Source of the DNA: Tretioscincus oriximinensis
Taxonomy: Eukaryota; Chordata; Lepidosauria; Squamata; Gymnophthalmidae
Direction: 5' to 3'
DNA length: 64,000 bases
NCBI GenBank assembly: GCA_022410635.1
Contig: JAJVDF010000437.1
Span: 656,492-720,491, forward strand
Numbering within the stretch: position 1 is the stretch's first letter; the number at the start of each line of letters is the position of its first letter. The position numbers and the translations under genes are program-made. Below, piece after piece: positions 60,888 to 64,000 of this stretch. The notes under the pieces are model-generated. The model was given only the letters and a program-made list of their open reading frames with translations, was not told the DNA's origin and did no database searches.

Positions 60888-60984
60888 CTGTACTTCTTAG
60901 CAAGATTATCTCTTTCTGATTTCTGCTTTCCAAGTACAGAATTCAAAACATTCTGTATCTGAGACAGGTCTTGAATAAANAGAT
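60888..60984 (-). CDS. ANKRD31: ANKRD31 internal exon (sixth from last)
   Basis: Minus-strand exon reading ...DLSQIQNVLNSVLGKQKSER..., then DNLAKKYR completed across the junction. The donor is TACAG|GTAAGC at 60888 and leaves two bases (phase 2), which fit the one-base start of the next exon to make Arg. The 5' edge is uncertain: acceptors at AACAG (start 60984) or TTCAAG (start 60969) are both possible and keep the same phase, being 15 bases apart. One ambiguous base (about 60980) falls in the disputed part. The helical, charged composition suggests a coiled-coil-like stretch. The assignment comes from the in-phase join to the downstream exons. Confidence 0.7.
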
Positions 60985-61804
60985 CTGTTCAAGATTTAGA
61001 TTTGTAAGTGACAAATTTCATGTTTATTAATTTCTAATTATGCCACTATATGGCAGGTAAATCATCTTAAGTTTTGTTCTATGATATGTTAAATAATGAT
61101 TTTTCATAAAGTAAAATATAAAAAAAATCATGATAGTACATATTATGTATTACTCAAACTACCAATGAATTAATTGTACACAAAGAATCTTTGAAAGATA
61201 GAACATTGTTGTATTTTCTTGGAACTGTTTGTACTTGTGTGATTGTTCGACATATTATTGCTTGCTTGGAAATCAATTGTACTCAGTTTACTACCAAGTT
61301 CTACAGATATCTTTGCTGACTAACACTACAGGATTCCAATATATATATAAATTGGACCAAACCCCAATGTTCTGGACTCTCTTCGTTAAGGATGTGAAAT
61401 AGTGATGTGTGATCCAAGAAAATTAAATTTAAACTGAATTGAGGATGTTTACAACAGACAAGTGTGTGATCAGTAATCATGCCAACTATTGGTGTATGAC
61501 CAGGACCCATATCATTGTGGATTGTTCATTGAGATCATTCCAAACTTCATTGCCTATGAACTGATCTCTAATTAAATTGTTTTTAAAATTGCCCAAATGA
61601 ATTTTTATATTCATTGTTGGTGAATTGCCCATAATGCTGACATACAGTATCTTCGTTCTTCTAACCTTGGACTATATTTGAATGATGTATATATGTGTGT
61701 CATTTCCAAGAGTACTAGCAGAATTGTAGGTTTTAGCCCACATCTAAAAAAACCTTTAGTCACACAAGGGGAGAACTGGATATTGCATTTCACTTTTTAA
61801 AAAT
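60985..61804. other. ANKRD31 intron; no exon recognised
   Basis: AT-rich; two ORFs of 60-69 residues lack motifs and are not joined by splice sites I would trust. Confidence 0.4.
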
Positions 61805-64000
61805 TTCAGTAGAAATTTATTTTATTTATTTACATTTTTATACTGCCCTATACCCTAAGTCTCAGGGCAGTTAACAATAAAAACACAGCATATTAAAAAC
61901 AACCCCATCTAAAAATTGGGGGAGGGACAGCAGTTTCCTCAGCCAAAGGCCAGGCCAAAGAAGTACATCTTCAAGCGTTTTCTGGACACACACAGAGATG
62001 GTGATTAATGCACCTTGAGGGGGAGACCATTCCACAGCCTGGGAACTGCCACAGAGAAGGCCCTATCCCGGGTTTCCACCCTTACTGCCACTGAGGGTGA
62101 AGGTACAGTCAGGAGGGCCTCCCCTGCAGATCTTAAGGCACGGGCAGGCTCATATGGGAGAAGGCGTTCCTTTAGATATTTGGGGCCCAAGTTATTTAAG
62201 GCTTTAAAGATTAGAGTTAATACCTTGAATTGGGCTCGGTAGCAAATTGGCAGCCAGTGCAGTTCTTTCAGGACCGGCATGATAAGTGTCTGGTCAGTTG
62301 AACTGGCCAGCAGTCTAACTGCTGCGTTCTGCACCAGCTGCAGCTTCTGAACAGTTTTCAAGGGCAACCCTATATAGAGTGCATTACAGTAGTCCAACCT
62401 GGAAGTTACCAGAGCGTGGATTACTGTGGCCAGATCATCCCTGTCCAGAAGTGACCACAACTGGCAGATCAGACATAGTGGGAAGTAGACGCTCCTGGCC
62501 ACCGCCTCCACCTGATCTTCAAGTGTCAGCGAAGGATCCAAAGCACCCACAGATTTTGCACCCATCCCTTATAGGGCAATTCAACCCCATCCAGGACAGG
62601 GTGCCTACTCACTTCATGGACCTGGGATGTGGTGACACACAGCACCTTCGTCTTGTCTGGATTCAACTTCAATTTATTGGCCCCCATCCAGCCCATTATT
62701 GCCTACAGACACCTGTCAAGCACTTAAGAACATAAGAACATAAGAAGAGCCATACTGGATCAGGCCACAGCCCATCGAGTCCAGCATTCTGTGTCACACA
62801 GAGGCCCACCAGATGCACCTGGGCAGTCCGAACAGAGGAAAGCAAAATATGCTGCTCCTGTTCGTGACTCCCTGCAAATGGTATTTCAAGAGTCCTGCCT
62901 GTTGCTCCATCCCGGAGGCTACATCCAGACAACTATCTTAGTATCCATTTATACCCTTAGTGTCCATAAACCTGTCAACCGCCTTTACTGATTCAGATGG
63001 AACAGAGAAATAGAGCTGAGTGTCATCTGCATATTGATGACACTTCACTCCAAATCTCCTGATGACCTCTCCCAGTGGCTTCATATAGATGTTGAACAGC
63101 ATGGGGGAGAGATCGACCTCTGAGGAACCCTACAAGTGAGCTCCCAGGGTGTCGAACAAGACTCCCCCACCATCACTCTCTGGAAGCGGTCTTGGAGAAA
63201 GGAGCGGAACAACTGCAATGCCTTGCCACCAACTCCTAAACACCATAGCCTCTCTAGGAGGATACCATGGTCAATGGTATCAAAAGCCACTGAGAGGTCC
63301 AGGAGAACCAACAGGGTAGCATTGCCCTCCATCCCTCTCCCAGAGACAGTCATCAACCAGGGCGACCAAGGCTGTTTTTGTACCATGACCAGGACTGAAG
63401 CCAGATTGAAATGGGGCTTGATAATCCGTTTCTTCCAAGCATGTCTGCAGTTGAACAGCCACAGCCCTCTCCAAAAACCTTGCTCAGGAAGGGTATGTTG
63501 GCCACCGGGTGGTAGTTATTTATCTCTTCTGGGTCCAAGGAAGGCTTCTTGAGGAGGGGGCACACCACTGCCTCTTTAAGAGTCAGCATCCCTCAAGGAA
63601 GCATTCGCTACTCCCTAGACCCATCCAGTCATACCCTTCTGGCTCGCTTTTATCAACCAGGAAGGGCAAGGATCCAGAGGGCATGAAGTTGGCCGAACCC
63701 CAACAATCAGCTTGTCCAATCATCAGGCCGCAATAGTTGAACCTGATCCAAGGTAACAGGACCAGACGGTTTTCTGGACGCTTCCTCTGGGCTATTCACA
63801 AGTGTGGCATCCAATCCCACACNAATCTGAGCGACTTTGCTCTCAAAGTGCCTTGCAAATTTATCACAGCAGATACTGGATGGCCTTTTCACTGCCACCA
63901 CCACCACATTGTAGGCANGATAACGTGCTCTAACTTGTGCTCGGTCAGACTCTTGTTGGGATTTACGCCACCTGCACTCCAGCCATCGGTCTTCCTGTTT
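61805..64000 (-). mobile_element. L2-type LINE with RT, split by a CR1
   Basis: Minus-strand ORF 62005-62565 (186 codons) is the RT C-terminal region: GALDPSLTLEDQVEAVARSV, HALVTSRLDYCNALYIGLPL, KTVQKLQLVQNAAVRLL. Upstream, 63081-63386 holds the RT core block NATLLVLLDLSVAFDTIDHG, and 63280-63589 the preceding NNYHPVANIPFLSKVF and FQSGFSPGHGTKTALVALVD, in shifted frames. It has frameshifts and is inactive, but is the best-kept L2 here. The 5' part continues past the window. The 3' end is the TATTTTATTTATTT tract at 61815. Confidence 0.9.
62725..62985 (-). mobile_element. CR1 3' end nested in the L2
   Basis: TTAAGAACATAAGAACATAA through to CCATAAACCTGTCAA. ACCTGTCAA is present on both sides of the insert (about 62710 and 62968), a duplication or microhomology. 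The same family and nearly the same sequence as 1-299. Confidence 0.9.

Noticed and set aside
1..64000. CRISPR arrays, operons, prophage or endogenous retrovirus
   Set aside because: No regular spaced repeats, no compact same-strand gene runs, no LTR pair with primer-binding site, and no gag or env-like reading frame were seen; the genome is vertebrate.

Overview
The window reads as squamate-reptile (lizard or snake) nuclear DNA. The main evidence is its repeats. Two full-length copies and one diverged copy of the tRNA-headed Sauria SINE are present. There are many CR1 LINEs with TTCTTATG-type or ATTCTATG-type 3' tails, L2-type LINEs, a few L1 fragments, and many non-autonomous DNA transposons. 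The naming of the two genes rests on protein-family recognition from memory, not a database search.

Two genes are supported, both on the minus strand. GCNT4 (core-2 beta-1,6-N-acetylglucosaminyltransferase) has its complete 454-residue coding sequence in one exon at 26834-28198. ANKRD31 (meiotic double-strand-break factor) is present as its last six coding exons between 60984 and 52211. I joined five introns by splice sites and reading phase, and the result encodes a complete RAMA domain and a natural C-terminus. The gene's 5' part (ankyrin repeats) lies beyond the right edge. This order and orientation matches the human 5q13 neighbourhood as I recall it (FAM169A - GCNT4 - ANKRD31 - HMGCR).

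Two CpG-rich islands stand out from AT-rich surroundings. The one at about 6.78-8.25 kb may be the promoter of the next gene to the left (FAM169A by synteny). The one at about 45.23-47.29 kb lies 17-19 kb upstream of the GCNT4 coding exon. It has three good minus-strand splice donors and an acceptor one base before the GCNT4 ATG, so it is the best candidate GCNT4 promoter and 5' non-coding exon region.

Layout: 0-2.1 kb nested CR1 copies and two SINEs; 2.1-6.8 kb mostly unassigned AT-rich DNA with one mariner-like MITE (4.78-5.08 kb); 6.8-8.3 kb CpG island; 8.35-14.4 kb foldback and hAT-type MITEs, a candidate Helitron 3' end and an L2-in-CR1 nest; 14.4-17.0 kb a long degraded CR1; 17-26 kb mostly unassigned, with a Z-DNA-prone hAT MITE at 18.5 kb; 26.8-28.2 kb GCNT4; 28.2-45.2 kb its presumed 5' intron with CR1, L1, L2 and SINE debris; 45.2-47.3 kb CpG island; 47.3-48.4 kb a CR1 split by a hAT MITE; 49.8-50.6 kb L1; 52.2-61.0 kb ANKRD31; 61.8-64.0 kb an L2 split by a CR1.

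I found no CRISPR array, operon, phage or other unusual system; this is an ordinary vertebrate locus. The most noteworthy items are the conserved ANKRD31 C-terminus, a hAT MITE family with three perfect 8-bp target-site duplications, a 36-bp perfect palindrome, a Helitron-like terminus, and a tRNA-headed SINE family that differs from the classic Sauria SINE.
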